Origin: Sphingobium algorifonticola
GTDB taxonomy: Bacteria > Pseudomonadota > Alphaproteobacteria > Sphingomonadales > Sphingomonadaceae
DNA: 64,000 bases
Direction: 5' to 3'
Assembly (NCBI RefSeq): GCF_004005485.1
Contig: NZ_RZUL01000005.1
Location: forward strand, 1 to 64,000
Part shown: positions 10,103-18,067 of the stretch, in pieces
How positions within the stretch are numbered: the stretch's first letter is position 1
Layout: each line of letters opens with the position of its first letter
The notes under the pieces: model-generated
Databases searched by the model: none
What the model saw: only the letters and a program-made list of their open reading frames with translations
Told to the model about the DNA's origin: nothing
Position numbers and translations under genes: made by a program

Positions 10103-11445
10103 GTGTCGGCAAGGCCCATTGCGGACCGGACGGCACGGTCGTTTCGAAATGCGTCTGGGAACAGCGCCGGGTCGGCAACTGCCGTCGCGAGTGTCGCTTC
10201 GCCGGTTCGCCATGCGGCAAAAGCTGCGGCCTGAGGATCGATCACATGCTCCCTAGATCGCGCGAAGGCCAGCCATGCATCCACGACCTTTGCCATGCAC
10301 GCGGTCGGCAGCCCGTTGCGTGCATTGGCTGTGAGCAGGGGAAAAAGCCGCTGCGCCAGCTTGGCCGATCCGTCCTGCGCGATCTGTTCCAGCGCATGAT
10401 CGACCATCGGATTTTCGTAACGCGCGTGCACCGTGCGCCAGTAAGCCGCGACATCCAGCGGCGCCAGCGCCGGCGCAATCTCTTCATGGACGAGCCGCTC
10501 GACAAAGCCCAGCAGGCCAGGGTCGGCAATCGCATGGAGCACATAAAGGTGCCCGCGGGCGAGGCCCATATAGGCCAGCGTACTGTGCGTCGCGTTGAGC
10601 ACATGCAGCTTCAGGCGCTCGAAGGGCGTGACGTCGGCGACGATATCGACACCCACCTTGTCCCAGGCCGGGCGCGGGCCGGTGAAACGGTCCTCTATCG
10701 CCCATTGGCCGAAAGGTTCGCGCTGCACGCTGGCGTGGTCGATCATACCGATTGCCGCGGCTACCCTTGCCGCCGATGCCGCATCGGTTGCCGGAACGAT
10801 CGAGTCGATCATCGTATTGGGGAAGCCAATCTCGGTCGCGATCCAGCGGGCGAGCGCGGCGTCCCGCTCCTGCGCAATCGCTATCACCCCGGCACGCAGC
10901 TTTTCGCCGTTGTTCTGGAGATTGTCGCAGCTTACCACGGTAAACGGCGCGGTTCCCGCCGCATGCCGCAGCGCCAGCCCTTCGACCAGCCAGTCCATTG
11001 CCGTCCATGGCCTGCCTGGAACGGCGGGGCGGGCCGGATCGCGCACATAGCCTTTTTCCGTGACGGTCAGCGTGACGACATGGGTGGTTGGCGCGGCCAG
11101 CGCGGCGAGCACCTCTGCCTGTTGCGCGGTTGCAGTCAACGCCTGACGCACGATACCCATCACGCGGTAGCGCGGCACAGTGTCCAGCGTCTCGACGGTA
11201 TACAGCCCGTCCTGCGGCACCAGCGTCGCAGGCACATCCGGGCGGCGCAGCGATACGCCCGTAATGCCCCAGGCGCCTCCGTCGGCGATAACGGCATCCT
11301 CTGTGAACACGCCCTGATGCGCGCGGTGGAATGCGCCGATGCCCAGATGGACGATGCCGGTGCCCAGCCGTGCCGGATCGAACGGTGGCCGCGTAACGCC
11401 GGGCCGTATCCGGTCGAGCGTTGCGAGCGACAGGCGCATACTCAC
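10099..11445 (-). CDS. Mannitol dehydrogenase-family hexuronate reductase (fructuronate/tagaturonate reductase)
   Basis: NAD-dependent long-chain polyol dehydrogenase of about 448 residues. The N-terminal Rossmann segment GTGIVHLGIGAFHRAHQ and the catalytic-domain motif KLHVLNATHSTLAYMG are those of UxuB/mannitol dehydrogenase. In the pathway it should reduce the keto-hexuronate made by UxaC. By sequence it is UxuB-like (fructuronate to mannonate), but the only dehydratase next door is UxaA, which acts on altronate, so tagaturonate may be the real substrate here. A GTG start overlapping the uxaC stop (GTGA) is taken; an ATG two codons later is equally possible. Confidence 0.9.
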   Translation of the reverse strand: MSMRLSLATLDRIRPGVTRPPFDPARLGTGIVHLGIGAFHRAHQGVFTEDAVIADGGAWGITGVSLRRPDVPATLVPQDGLYTVETLDTVPRYRVMGIVRQALTATAQQAEVLAALAAPTTHVVTLTVTEKGYVRDPARPAVPGRPWTAMDWLVEGLALRHAAGTAPFTVVSCDNLQNNGEKLRAGVIAIAQERDAALARWIATEIGFPNTMIDSIVPATDAASAARVAAAIGMIDHASVQREPFGQWAIEDRFTGPRPAWDKVGVDIVADVTPFERLKLHVLNATHSTLAYMGLARGHLYVLHAIADPGLLGFVERLVHEEIAPALAPLDVAAYWRTVHARYENPMVDHALEQIAQDGSAKLAQRLFPLLTANARNGLPTACMAKVVDAWLAFARSREHVIDPQAAAFAAWRTGEATLATAVADPALFPDAFRNDRAVRSAMGLADT

Positions 11446-12863
11446 AACTTGTACGCCGCCTTGGCGAAATCGCGGGCAAGGCGCGGTGCGAGGTCGAACG
11501 CTTCATCCTCCGCCAGCCGACCGGTCGTCACCAGTTCTGCAAGGAAGTGGCAATCGATCCGCCGCGCGACATCGTGCCGGGCGGGAATGGAGAAAAAGGC
11601 ACGTGTATCGTCGTTGAAGCCGACGGTGTTATAGAAACCCGCTGTTTCCGTCACGTTGCGGCGGAAACGCAGCATTCCTTCGGGACTATCATGGAACCAC
11701 CAGGACGGCCCCAGTTTCAGCGCAGGATAATGCCCGGCCAGCGGGGCCAGTTCGCGCGCATAGACCGTCTCATCCAGCGTGAAGAGGATGATCGAGAGGT
11801 CTGTTGCGTTGCCAAACCTGTCGAGCAAAGGTTTGAGCGCACGGACATATTCCGTCGCGACGGGAAGGTCGGCACCCCGGTCGCGCCCGTAATGGGCAAA
11901 TAGCCAGGGATTATGGTTGCGCATGGCACCGGGATGAATCTGCATCACCATGCCGTCCTCCACGCTCATCCGCGCCATCTCGGTGAGCATCTGCGCGCGG
12001 AACAGCTCCGCATCGGCGGCGCTGCCGCGACCTGATCGGATGCGGGCGAACAATGCCTCGATCTCGTGCCGGGGCAGGTCGGCGGTGGCAGCGGTGGGAT
12101 GGCCGTGATCGCTCGCCGTGGCACCATGCGCGCGGAAAAAGGCACGGCGCTTTTCCAGCGCGGCGAGATAGCCGCGCCACCCTTGCGTATCCTCACCCGT
12201 GATTTCGCCCAGGCGATCGACATTGGCGACAAAATCCTCGCGATCCGCGTCGATGACATCGTCGGGGCGAAAGGTCGTGATTACCCGCCCGTGCCAGTCC
12301 TTCTGGAGCGCGGAATGATGCTCCAGCCCGTCGAGCGCGCCTTCTGTCGTCGCGAGCACTTCCAAGCCGAACCGATCGAACAGCGCGCGAGGACGAAAAG
12401 CCTCTGATGCCAGCTTGTCGCCAATCAGATCATAATAATGATCCGCCGTCGCGCCGGTAAGGCGCACGTCGATCCCGAACACGGTGGCGAACACATGATC
12501 GTACCAGATACGCGACGGGGTTCCGCGGAACAGATGGTAATGGTCCGCGAACAGCCGCCAGGCGGCGCGCAGGTCGGTCTCTGCCGGAAGTTCAGGGTTG
12601 TCGCTCCGAATCCCCAGGCGCGCGGGGGCAATGCCCTGGCTGTAGAGCATGCGTGTCACATAATGGTCCGGCCACAGGAAAGTGGTTGTCGCATCGGTGA
12701 ACGCCGCGTTGGAGCTGAACCACGAAGGATCGGTATGGCCGTGCGGGCTGATGATCGGTAGGTCGGCGATTTCGGCATAGAGACGCCGGGCTATATCCCG
12801 CGCACGGGATTCGGCGGGGAACAGGCGGTCGGGATCCAGCGTCAGGGCGACGGCATCGGTCAT
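11442..12863 (-). CDS. uxaC: Glucuronate/galacturonate isomerase
   Basis: Isomerises D-glucuronate or D-galacturonate to fructuronate or tagaturonate, the entry step of the hexuronate pathway. The 473-residue protein shows the amidohydrolase-like metal motif ISPHGHTDPSWF near residue 40, HPGAMRNHNPWLF, and C-terminal GPSWWFHDSPEGM and LVTTGRLAEDE segments characteristic of the family. The ATG is preceded by GGAG at good spacing. First gene of the uxaC-reductase-uxaA operon, transcribed away from a GntR regulator across a 160-base intergenic region that presumably holds the operator. Confidence 0.95.
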   Translation of the reverse strand: MTDAVALTLDPDRLFPAESRARDIARRLYAEIADLPIISPHGHTDPSWFSSNAAFTDATTTFLWPDHYVTRMLYSQGIAPARLGIRSDNPELPAETDLRAAWRLFADHYHLFRGTPSRIWYDHVFATVFGIDVRLTGATADHYYDLIGDKLASEAFRPRALFDRFGLEVLATTEGALDGLEHHSALQKDWHGRVITTFRPDDVIDADREDFVANVDRLGEITGEDTQGWRGYLAALEKRRAFFRAHGATASDHGHPTAATADLPRHEIEALFARIRSGRGSAADAELFRAQMLTEMARMSVEDGMVMQIHPGAMRNHNPWLFAHYGRDRGADLPVATEYVRALKPLLDRFGNATDLSIILFTLDETVYARELAPLAGHYPALKLGPSWWFHDSPEGMLRFRRNVTETAGFYNTVGFNDDTRAFFSIPARHDVARRIDCHFLAELVTTGRLAEDEAFDLAPRLARDFAKAAYKL

Positions 12864-12951
12864 GAACAATCTCCGGACGGTTTCGCCATCGGCGGCATCA
12901 CGCGTTGATAAGGCAGCATTGCGACGGTACGCGCGGCTGTGTAGAGTAAAG

Positions 12952-12962
12952 TGGTCAAGCCA
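12952..12962. promoter_or_regulatory. Weak candidate operator between uxaC and the GntR gene
   Basis: TGGTCAAGCCA, an imperfect inverted repeat resembling the TGGT-N-ACCA cores of FadR-subfamily operators (ExuR/UxuR sites have TTGGTATACCAA). A second short palindrome, TCAATTGA, lies about 25 bases away. Both are in the shared divergent promoter region. The match is degenerate. Confidence 0.25.
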
Positions 12963-13023
12963 ATTACGGTAGCGCGACGGGATTTGTCAATTGATCGCGC
13001 CGCATCATAGGGAATGAGCGGAC

Positions 13024-13767
13024 ATGGAAAACCGCAAACGATACAAGGCTGTCGCAGAGGCGATTGCATCCGCGATTGCCGATGGGCAATTCATGCCCGG
13101 CGAACGGCTCCCCGCCGAACGTGAGCTGGTCGATCACTATGGCGTAAGTCGTCCGACAATTCGGGAGGCGATGCTCGTCCTCGAAGTCCAGGGGCTGGTC
13201 GAAGCACGGCATGGATCCGGCATCTATGTTCTGGATCGTCCACAGGGTCCGGCTGCGATAGATGTCGAGACGAGCAGCCTGGCCATCATCGAAGCGCGTG
13301 CCGTTGTTGAAGGGGAGGCCGCTGCCCTCGCGGCCGTGCAGATTGCCGATAGTGAGATAGCGGAACTGGAAAAGATACTCGCCGACATGATCGCCGAGAA
13401 TCAGGCGAGCAGGCTTCAGGCCGAACCGGCCGATCGCGCCTTTCACATGGCCATTGCCCAAGCGACGCACAATGGCGCGATGATCGCCGTGGTGGAGCAA
13501 CTCTGGACGATGCGCGACAATGCGCCACTGTCGCACGTCATGCTGGAGCGGGCCCGGCGTAACGGTATGAAGCCGACGATCGCGGACCATCGCGCGATAT
13601 TGGACGCGCTGCGCTCGCGCGACCCGGCTGCCGCACGAACAGCGATGCGGCGCCATCTCTACCGGGTCATTGACGGCCTGCTGGATGCCACGGAAACCGA
13701 GGCGATCGCCCGCGCGCGCGAGGAAATGAGCGCACAGCGGACGTGGCTCCACCAACGCCGTACATGA
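13024..13767 (+). CDS. GntR/FadR-family regulator of hexuronate catabolism
   Basis: A 247-residue DNA-binding protein: N-terminal winged helix (AVAEAIASAIADGQFMPGERLPAERELVDHYGVSRPTIREAM) followed by an all-helical FCD ligand domain (EARAVVEGEAAALAA, FHMAIAQATHNG, and HRAILDALRSRDPAAARTAMRRH) with the histidines that hold a metal in this class. ExuR/UxuR proteins of this type repress hexuronate operons and are released by the hexuronate. Being divergent from uxaC makes that role likely here and autoregulation plausible. Confidence 0.9.
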   Translation: MENRKRYKAVAEAIASAIADGQFMPGERLPAERELVDHYGVSRPTIREAMLVLEVQGLVEARHGSGIYVLDRPQGPAAIDVETSSLAIIEARAVVEGEAAALAAVQIADSEIAELEKILADMIAENQASRLQAEPADRAFHMAIAQATHNGAMIAVVEQLWTMRDNAPLSHVMLERARRNGMKPTIADHRAILDALRSRDPAAARTAMRRHLYRVIDGLLDATETEAIARAREEMSAQRTWLHQRRT

Positions 13768-13889
13768 AGGCCTTGTCGCGTCGCAGTGCACACAAACCGG
13801 CGGAGAACGAGGTGCCCAAGACCGCCGATGCATAATGGTGGGTCACGATGGCCTTGCCCTGCGCGCCATCTCCCATCGCGCGGCCATTC

Positions 13890-13903
13890 TTACCCCGCGT
13901 CAA
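13890..13903 (+). promoter_or_regulatory. FNR-box-like site upstream of the nitroreductase operon
   Basis: TTACCCCGCGTCAA: a GTCAA half-site and a degenerate TTACC half-site separated by four bases, the geometry of TTGAC-N4-GTCAA. It is part of a 21-base stretch (13885-13905) that recurs with a single mismatch at 17969-17989. It lies 57 bases before the nitroreductase start. The operon region also encodes an FNR-like regulator with the ExxSR recognition motif. Confidence 0.5.
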
Positions 13904-13960
13904 TGAGAAGGACTCGTCCCTGCGGTAAGCCGTCCCGGTAAGTGGAAACCGGAGTTTCAT

Positions 13961-15100
13961 ATGATCGGGCGGCGCACCTTTCTTTCGATCCTTGGTGGCG
14001 GGGCAATCTCTGCTGCCGGCGCCAGTTGGGGACTGACGCGTGACCCGACCGCGGCACGCGCGGCATGGGACATGGCGGGCAGTTCGTCCGACGACCCGCG
14101 TATTCGCTGGCTGAGCTGGGCGATCCTCGCGCCCAACCCGCACAACCGTCAGCCCTGGATGGTCGATCTGAGCGCGCCGGACGTCATCACGGTCTTCGCG
14201 CAGCATGACCGTCGCTTGCCCCATACGGATCCCTTTGACCGTCAAACCACGATCGGCCTCGGCGCATTTCTTGAGCTTGCCCGCATGGCCGTCGCCGCCG
14301 AGGGCATCCGGCTGGACACGGAGCCCTTTCCGTCGGGAAGTGCGCCCGACGGTTTGGATGCGAGGCCGATTGCCAGGATGACAGTCGCGGCGGGGACGGC
14401 CAAATCCGACCCGCTATTCGTCCATGCCGGAGCGCGTCGGACCAACCGCGCCGCTTATGACCTGAGCCGCCCCGTGGCGCCCGAGGCGATTGCGACCATC
14501 CGGCAGGCCGCTGGCCCCGATGCCATGGGATGGACGGCCGATCCGCAGCGGGTCAAACGGCTGAGGGGCATCGCGTGGCGCGCGATGACGACCGAACTCA
14601 AGACATCGGCGACCGCGCGTGAAAGCATCGATCTGACGCGTATCGGCAAGGCCGAGATCATCGCGAACCCTGACGGCATCTCTCTGGCGGGCCCGCTGAT
14701 GGAGAGCCTCTCGATAGTCGGCTTGCTGTCCAGAGAGGCGATGGCGGACCCGGCATCGTCGGGGTTCCAGTCAATGCTTGCGGCGCAAAGACCGCAATTC
14801 GATACAGCGATGGCTTTCGTTTGGGTCATGACCGACGGCAACGACCGGAAGGCTCAACTGGAGGCGGGGCGCAGCTATCTGCGCGCGAATCTCGCCGCGA
14901 CGAGCCTCGGCATCGCCATGCAGCCGTTCAGTCAGGCGCTGCAGGAATATGCCGAAATGGTGCCAAGCTTTACCGAACTCCATGACGCGCTTGCGCCGCC
15001 CGAGGGATCGCGCGTGCAGATGTTCGCGCGGCTCGGTTTTGCCAGCCCGCCATCCGGCAGCCCGCGTTGGCCGCTCGCCACCCGTATCATGAAGGCATGA
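13961..15100 (+). CDS. Acg-family FMN-binding nitroreductase-like protein with Tat signal
   Basis: A 379-residue nitroreductase-fold protein similar to mycobacterial Acg, a class with duplicated, degenerate nitroreductase domains thought to bind or sequester flavin. The N-terminus GRRTFLSILGGGAISAAG is a twin-arginine signal, so the folded flavoprotein should be exported. Family-like segments include SWAILAPNPHNRQPWMVDL near residue 50, RRTNRAAYDLSRPV in the middle and LATRIMKA at the end. A GGAG site six bases before the ATG supports the start, and the stop overlaps the cupin start (ATGA). Mycobacterial acg is hypoxia-induced, which fits the FNR-like site upstream; enzyme activity is unproven. 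Confidence 0.82.
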   Translation: MIGRRTFLSILGGGAISAAGASWGLTRDPTAARAAWDMAGSSSDDPRIRWLSWAILAPNPHNRQPWMVDLSAPDVITVFAQHDRRLPHTDPFDRQTTIGLGAFLELARMAVAAEGIRLDTEPFPSGSAPDGLDARPIARMTVAAGTAKSDPLFVHAGARRTNRAAYDLSRPVAPEAIATIRQAAGPDAMGWTADPQRVKRLRGIAWRAMTTELKTSATARESIDLTRIGKAEIIANPDGISLAGPLMESLSIVGLLSREAMADPASSGFQSMLAAQRPQFDTAMAFVWVMTDGNDRKAQLEAGRSYLRANLAATSLGIAMQPFSQALQEYAEMVPSFTELHDALAPPEGSRVQMFARLGFASPPSGSPRWPLATRIMKA

Positions 15101-15771
15101 GCACCATGAGGCTCTGGAAAAGACACGCGACGGAAAACGCGCGCCGCCCTCATGGTATCGTCGTGGAGCAACCGCCAGCCGGGGGAATGCTCGCCGTGCC
15201 GGGCAAGGCGTTGACCTTTGTTCGTGCGCCAGCAGGTCGCCTGCGGTTTCACGAAGATATCGGCCATGATGCCGCGCCCGTCCCACTTCACCGGCACTTG
15301 TGGCAGACCGAGCGTTTCACCGTCCTCTACGGGCGCCTGACGCTGACCTGCGATGGCACGTCCATTGACATGAACGCGGGCGATAGCCTCGACGTGCCGC
15401 CGCTAACGCTGCACAGCTACGCACCAGCTGTCACGGACGGCCCGGCAGGCTCTGTCCTGATCGAAGTGGAAATGTGGCCCGCCCTGCGCGCGGGACAATT
15501 TTTCGAGACGATTTATGCGCTTACGCGAGAGGGCGGGCTTCCGCCCAGGGATATTCGCGATGTCCTGAGGCTCCTGGCGCTGTCTCACGCCCACGGCTTC
15601 ATGATCGGGGGTCCACCGGTTGCGCTGATGAGAATTGCCTCCGCTGTCGGGGCGGCGATCGCTGCACTGTTCAGGATCGACCACTGGTCGCCACAGTTTG
15701 CCGCACGCCCGCCCGCAGCGGCGCCTGCCCCTCCCATCTACCTGCCGGGATATTCGGACGCAGGCCCGTAA
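15097..15771 (+). CDS. Cupin-domain protein
   Basis: A 224-residue protein with one cupin barrel near residues 55-130: PVPLHRHLWQTERFTVLYGRLTL matches the first cupin motif with possible metal-binding His and Glu, and DVPPLTLHSYAP the second with a further His. The C-terminal third has a hydrophobic stretch (GGPPVALMRIASAVGAAIAALF) that may sit on or in the membrane. It is translationally coupled to the nitroreductase by an ATGA overlap, so the two probably work together. Substrate is unknown. Confidence 0.75.
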   Translation: MSTMRLWKRHATENARRPHGIVVEQPPAGGMLAVPGKALTFVRAPAGRLRFHEDIGHDAAPVPLHRHLWQTERFTVLYGRLTLTCDGTSIDMNAGDSLDVPPLTLHSYAPAVTDGPAGSVLIEVEMWPALRAGQFFETIYALTREGGLPPRDIRDVLRLLALSHAHGFMIGGPPVALMRIASAVGAAIAALFRIDHWSPQFAARPPAAAPAPPIYLPGYSDAGP

Positions 15772-15898
15772 GGACCGCCATTTCGATCGAACCTGCCGGA
15801 ACCGCAACGATCGCGCCTTCGACGCCGATGTTCCGCCGCCCAAGCGGCCCCCTCAACGCGCGTGTCGCAAACACGCCACCCGATCATTGGAGACGAAC

Positions 15899-16042
15899 AT
15901 GAATATGGATCAGACACAACTCCGCGCCTTCCTCGGCAGCGTCGGCCTTATCGCGGTCATCTTGATGACAACGGCCACTGGGCTGCTGAGCAGGCCGGTT
16001 ACGCCCGCTCAGTCTACGTCGGTCGTATCGGCCCAGTCATGA
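15899..16042 (+). CDS. 47-residue single-span membrane protein
   Basis: A short gene with a GGAGA ribosome-binding site seven bases before its ATG; its stop overlaps the ATG of the peroxidase gene, so it belongs to the operon. The product has one hydrophobic helix (residues about 11-31: FLGSVGLIAVILMTTATGLL) between a polar start and a Ser/Thr-rich tail. I recognise no family. It could anchor or assemble the downstream lipoprotein cytochrome, or act as a small sensor; both are guesses. Confidence 0.6.
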   Translation: MNMDQTQLRAFLGSVGLIAVILMTTATGLLSRPVTPAQSTSVVSAQS

Positions 16043-17064
16043 GACCCCGCCTGAGATCCTTATGCACGCTTGTTCTGTCGCTCCTCGTCGTATCCTGCGC
16101 CTATCGTCACGATGCGCTGGATCGAGGAATGGACTATGCGACGCGCAACTTCTCGGACGGACGCACGATGCGCGCACCCCGGAACAACCCGATGACCGCG
16201 GCGAAGGTCGCGCTGGGCGAGGCATTGTTTCACGAAACCCGGCTGTCGGTCGATGGATCACGATCCTGCGCTTCCTGTCATCAGCCGTCGCGCGGTTTCG
16301 GTGACGGCATGCCGCGCACGGCCGGGCGCAGTGGCGCGCCCTTGCCGCGCCATACGCCCAGCCTTTGGAATGTCGGGCATGCAGGCAGGCTGTTCGCCGA
16401 TGGTCGGGCTGCCAGCCTTGAGGCGCAATCCTTGATGCCGATCACCCAGCTGGAAGAGATGGGCCGGGCGCCAGGGACGGTGACAGACGGCATTCGGGAC
16501 GACACGCACTATCGGCGCTGGTTCGCCGAGGCGTTCCCCAAGGCGCCGTTTGTTAACGAAACCAATCTCGCCCATGCACTCGCAAGCTATCAGCGCACGT
16601 TGATATCGGGGACGACCCCTTTCGACCGCTGGCTGCGCGGCGATCGTAACGCCATTTCCGTCGAGGCCCAGCGTGGCTTCGCCGTCTTTGCCGGACCAGG
16701 CAATTGCGCCGCGTGCCACCATAGCGCGAACCTGACCGACGAGAAGTTTCATGACATCGGCCTGCCGGATGGCGACCGCGGGCGCGGTGCCGTCACCGGC
16801 CGCCGCGCGCACGATCATCGCTTTCGTACACCCTCGCTGCGCGAAATCGGCCGGACCGCGCCCTATATGCATGATGGTTCGCTTCCCACACTCGAAGCGG
16901 TCGTCGATCATTATTCGGACCATGTCACCGATCGCGGCCAGACTATGCGGCGGGTCCATCTGAGCGCCGACAACAAGCGCGACCTGATTGCTTTCCTGAA
17001 AACGCTCGATAGCATGGCGCCCGCGACGAAGGTCGCTCGGGCGGAAAGAATGCAACGCGAATAG
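16039..17064 (+). CDS. MauG/CcpA-type dihaem cytochrome c peroxidase, lipoprotein
   Basis: A 341-residue protein with two c-type haem sites, C77-A-S-C-H81 and C223-A-A-C-H227, and a later YMHDG that could supply an axial Met. This is the dihaem peroxidase/MauG pattern. The signal sequence ends in the lipobox LVVSC (Cys20), so it should be a lipoprotein at the periplasmic membrane face. It would either reduce hydrogen peroxide or carry out MauG-like oxidative modification. ATGA overlap with the small membrane-protein gene upstream and proximity to the FNR-like regulator suggest redox or oxygen control. Confidence 0.88.
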   Translation: MRPRLRSLCTLVLSLLVVSCAYRHDALDRGMDYATRNFSDGRTMRAPRNNPMTAAKVALGEALFHETRLSVDGSRSCASCHQPSRGFGDGMPRTAGRSGAPLPRHTPSLWNVGHAGRLFADGRAASLEAQSLMPITQLEEMGRAPGTVTDGIRDDTHYRRWFAEAFPKAPFVNETNLAHALASYQRTLISGTTPFDRWLRGDRNAISVEAQRGFAVFAGPGNCAACHHSANLTDEKFHDIGLPDGDRGRGAVTGRRAHDHRFRTPSLREIGRTAPYMHDGSLPTLEAVVDHYSDHVTDRGQTMRRVHLSADNKRDLIAFLKTLDSMAPATKVARAERMQRE

Positions 17065-17146
17065 TGTCGTGATCGCATTTTCATCATGCTTGCATCGGGC
17101 GGGGGGTAATCACGGCCCACAGGATTGCATTTTCGGAGTGTAGCGT

Positions 17147-17776
17147 GTGACCTTGCCGGATCCTGACACTACAGCGGGCCGCTTTCTGGACCTGCTCCGG
17201 CGACAGGCGCATCCGGTCGAACCAGGCGAAGCGGCCTTAGGCAGGCTCTTGGCAGCGACGCGGGTTATCAATGTGGCAAAAGGCGACACCGTGCTGCGCG
17301 CCGGCGACGTTGCCGAATATCTATTCCATATCGACAAAGGGTTGCTTCGGTACTTCTATCTCGACGAGGCAACCGGAGACGAACGAACCGGGCAGTTCTT
17401 TGACGAGGGCGGCACGGTGACTGACGCGGCCAGCTTCCTGACGGGCGCGCCGGCGACCCAGACGATCGAGGCAATCGAGGAATCGGTGTTGCTGATCGTG
17501 CCGCGAATTGCGCTGTTGCGGGCATATGATGAGGATCACGCCACCGAACGCTTCGGGCGCAAAATGATCGAAGCGGGATTTGTGGGCTTGCAGCGCCGCG
17601 CCGCCAATCTGCTCAACATGTCGCCGGATGATCGCTACCGCTATTATGTGCAGACCCGGCCGGAAATCGTGCGCCGGGTGCCGCAATATCTTCTCGCCAG
17701 TTTTCTTGGCATCACGCCCGAGAGCCTGTCCCGCATCCGCGGTCGGATGGCGCGACCCGACAAGTCGAAACTGTAA
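17147..17776 (+). CDS. Crp/Fnr-family transcriptional regulator
   Basis: A 209-residue regulator: cNMP-binding-like beta barrel (residues about 40-130, GDTVLRAGDVAEYLFHIDKG), dimerisation helix, and a C-terminal HTH (PQYLLASFLGITPESLSRIRGRM). The recognition helix carries E-S-L-S-R, equivalent to the ExxSR that lets FNR read TTGA half-sites. No cysteines are visible, so it is not an oxygen-sensing Fe-S FNR; it may sense a nucleotide, NO, haem or the redox state. It starts at GTG with GGAG upstream. It is placed between two units that both carry the FNR-box-like site, making it their probable regulator. Confidence 0.88.
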   Translation: MTLPDPDTTAGRFLDLLRRQAHPVEPGEAALGRLLAATRVINVAKGDTVLRAGDVAEYLFHIDKGLLRYFYLDEATGDERTGQFFDEGGTVTDAASFLTGAPATQTIEAIEESVLLIVPRIALLRAYDEDHATERFGRKMIEAGFVGLQRRAANLLNMSPDDRYRYYVQTRPEIVRRVPQYLLASFLGITPESLSRIRGRMARPDKSKL

Positions 17777-17973
17777 TCTAGCTTTGCTTTGCGCCAGTGA
17801 GCGTGTTTTGCGCAGCAGCGCTGCTGATGCCAAGCCAAGCCTGTAAGCGGGTGGGCCATTCCATCGCCGCCTCCCCACATGCATCGCAGCGCGCAGGCCC
17901 CCGCGAGACGCCCGGCGCGACGTGAACAACTCGCGTGAAAGCGCACTGGCCCGACAATCCCGGTCACGCATTC

Positions 17974-17987
17974 TTACCCCTCGTCAA
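17974..17987 (+). promoter_or_regulatory. Second FNR-box-like site, upstream of the DUF4386 gene
   Basis: TTACCCCTCGTCAA, identical to the site at 13890 apart from one spacer base; the identity extends over 20 of 21 bases (17969-17989). It lies 80 bases before the DUF4386 start. The remaining 290-base gap after the Crp/Fnr gene also has a CAGCAGCGCTGCTG palindrome near 17815 and no gene. Confidence 0.5.
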
Positions 17988-18067
17988 TGCCTCGGGTCAA
18001 AGTTTTCGGCAGTGCCCAGTCACCCAAGGCAGTTCCGCCTTGGCGCACAAGAAAACCGAGGACCGTC

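Noticed and set aside
12952-12962. Firm ExuR/UxuR box
   Set aside because: Only a partial match to the TTGGTATACCAA consensus; kept as a weak candidate.
17777-17973. Small gene between the Crp/Fnr gene and the DUF4386 gene
   Set aside because: No frame with a start, ribosome-binding site and plausible composition was found.
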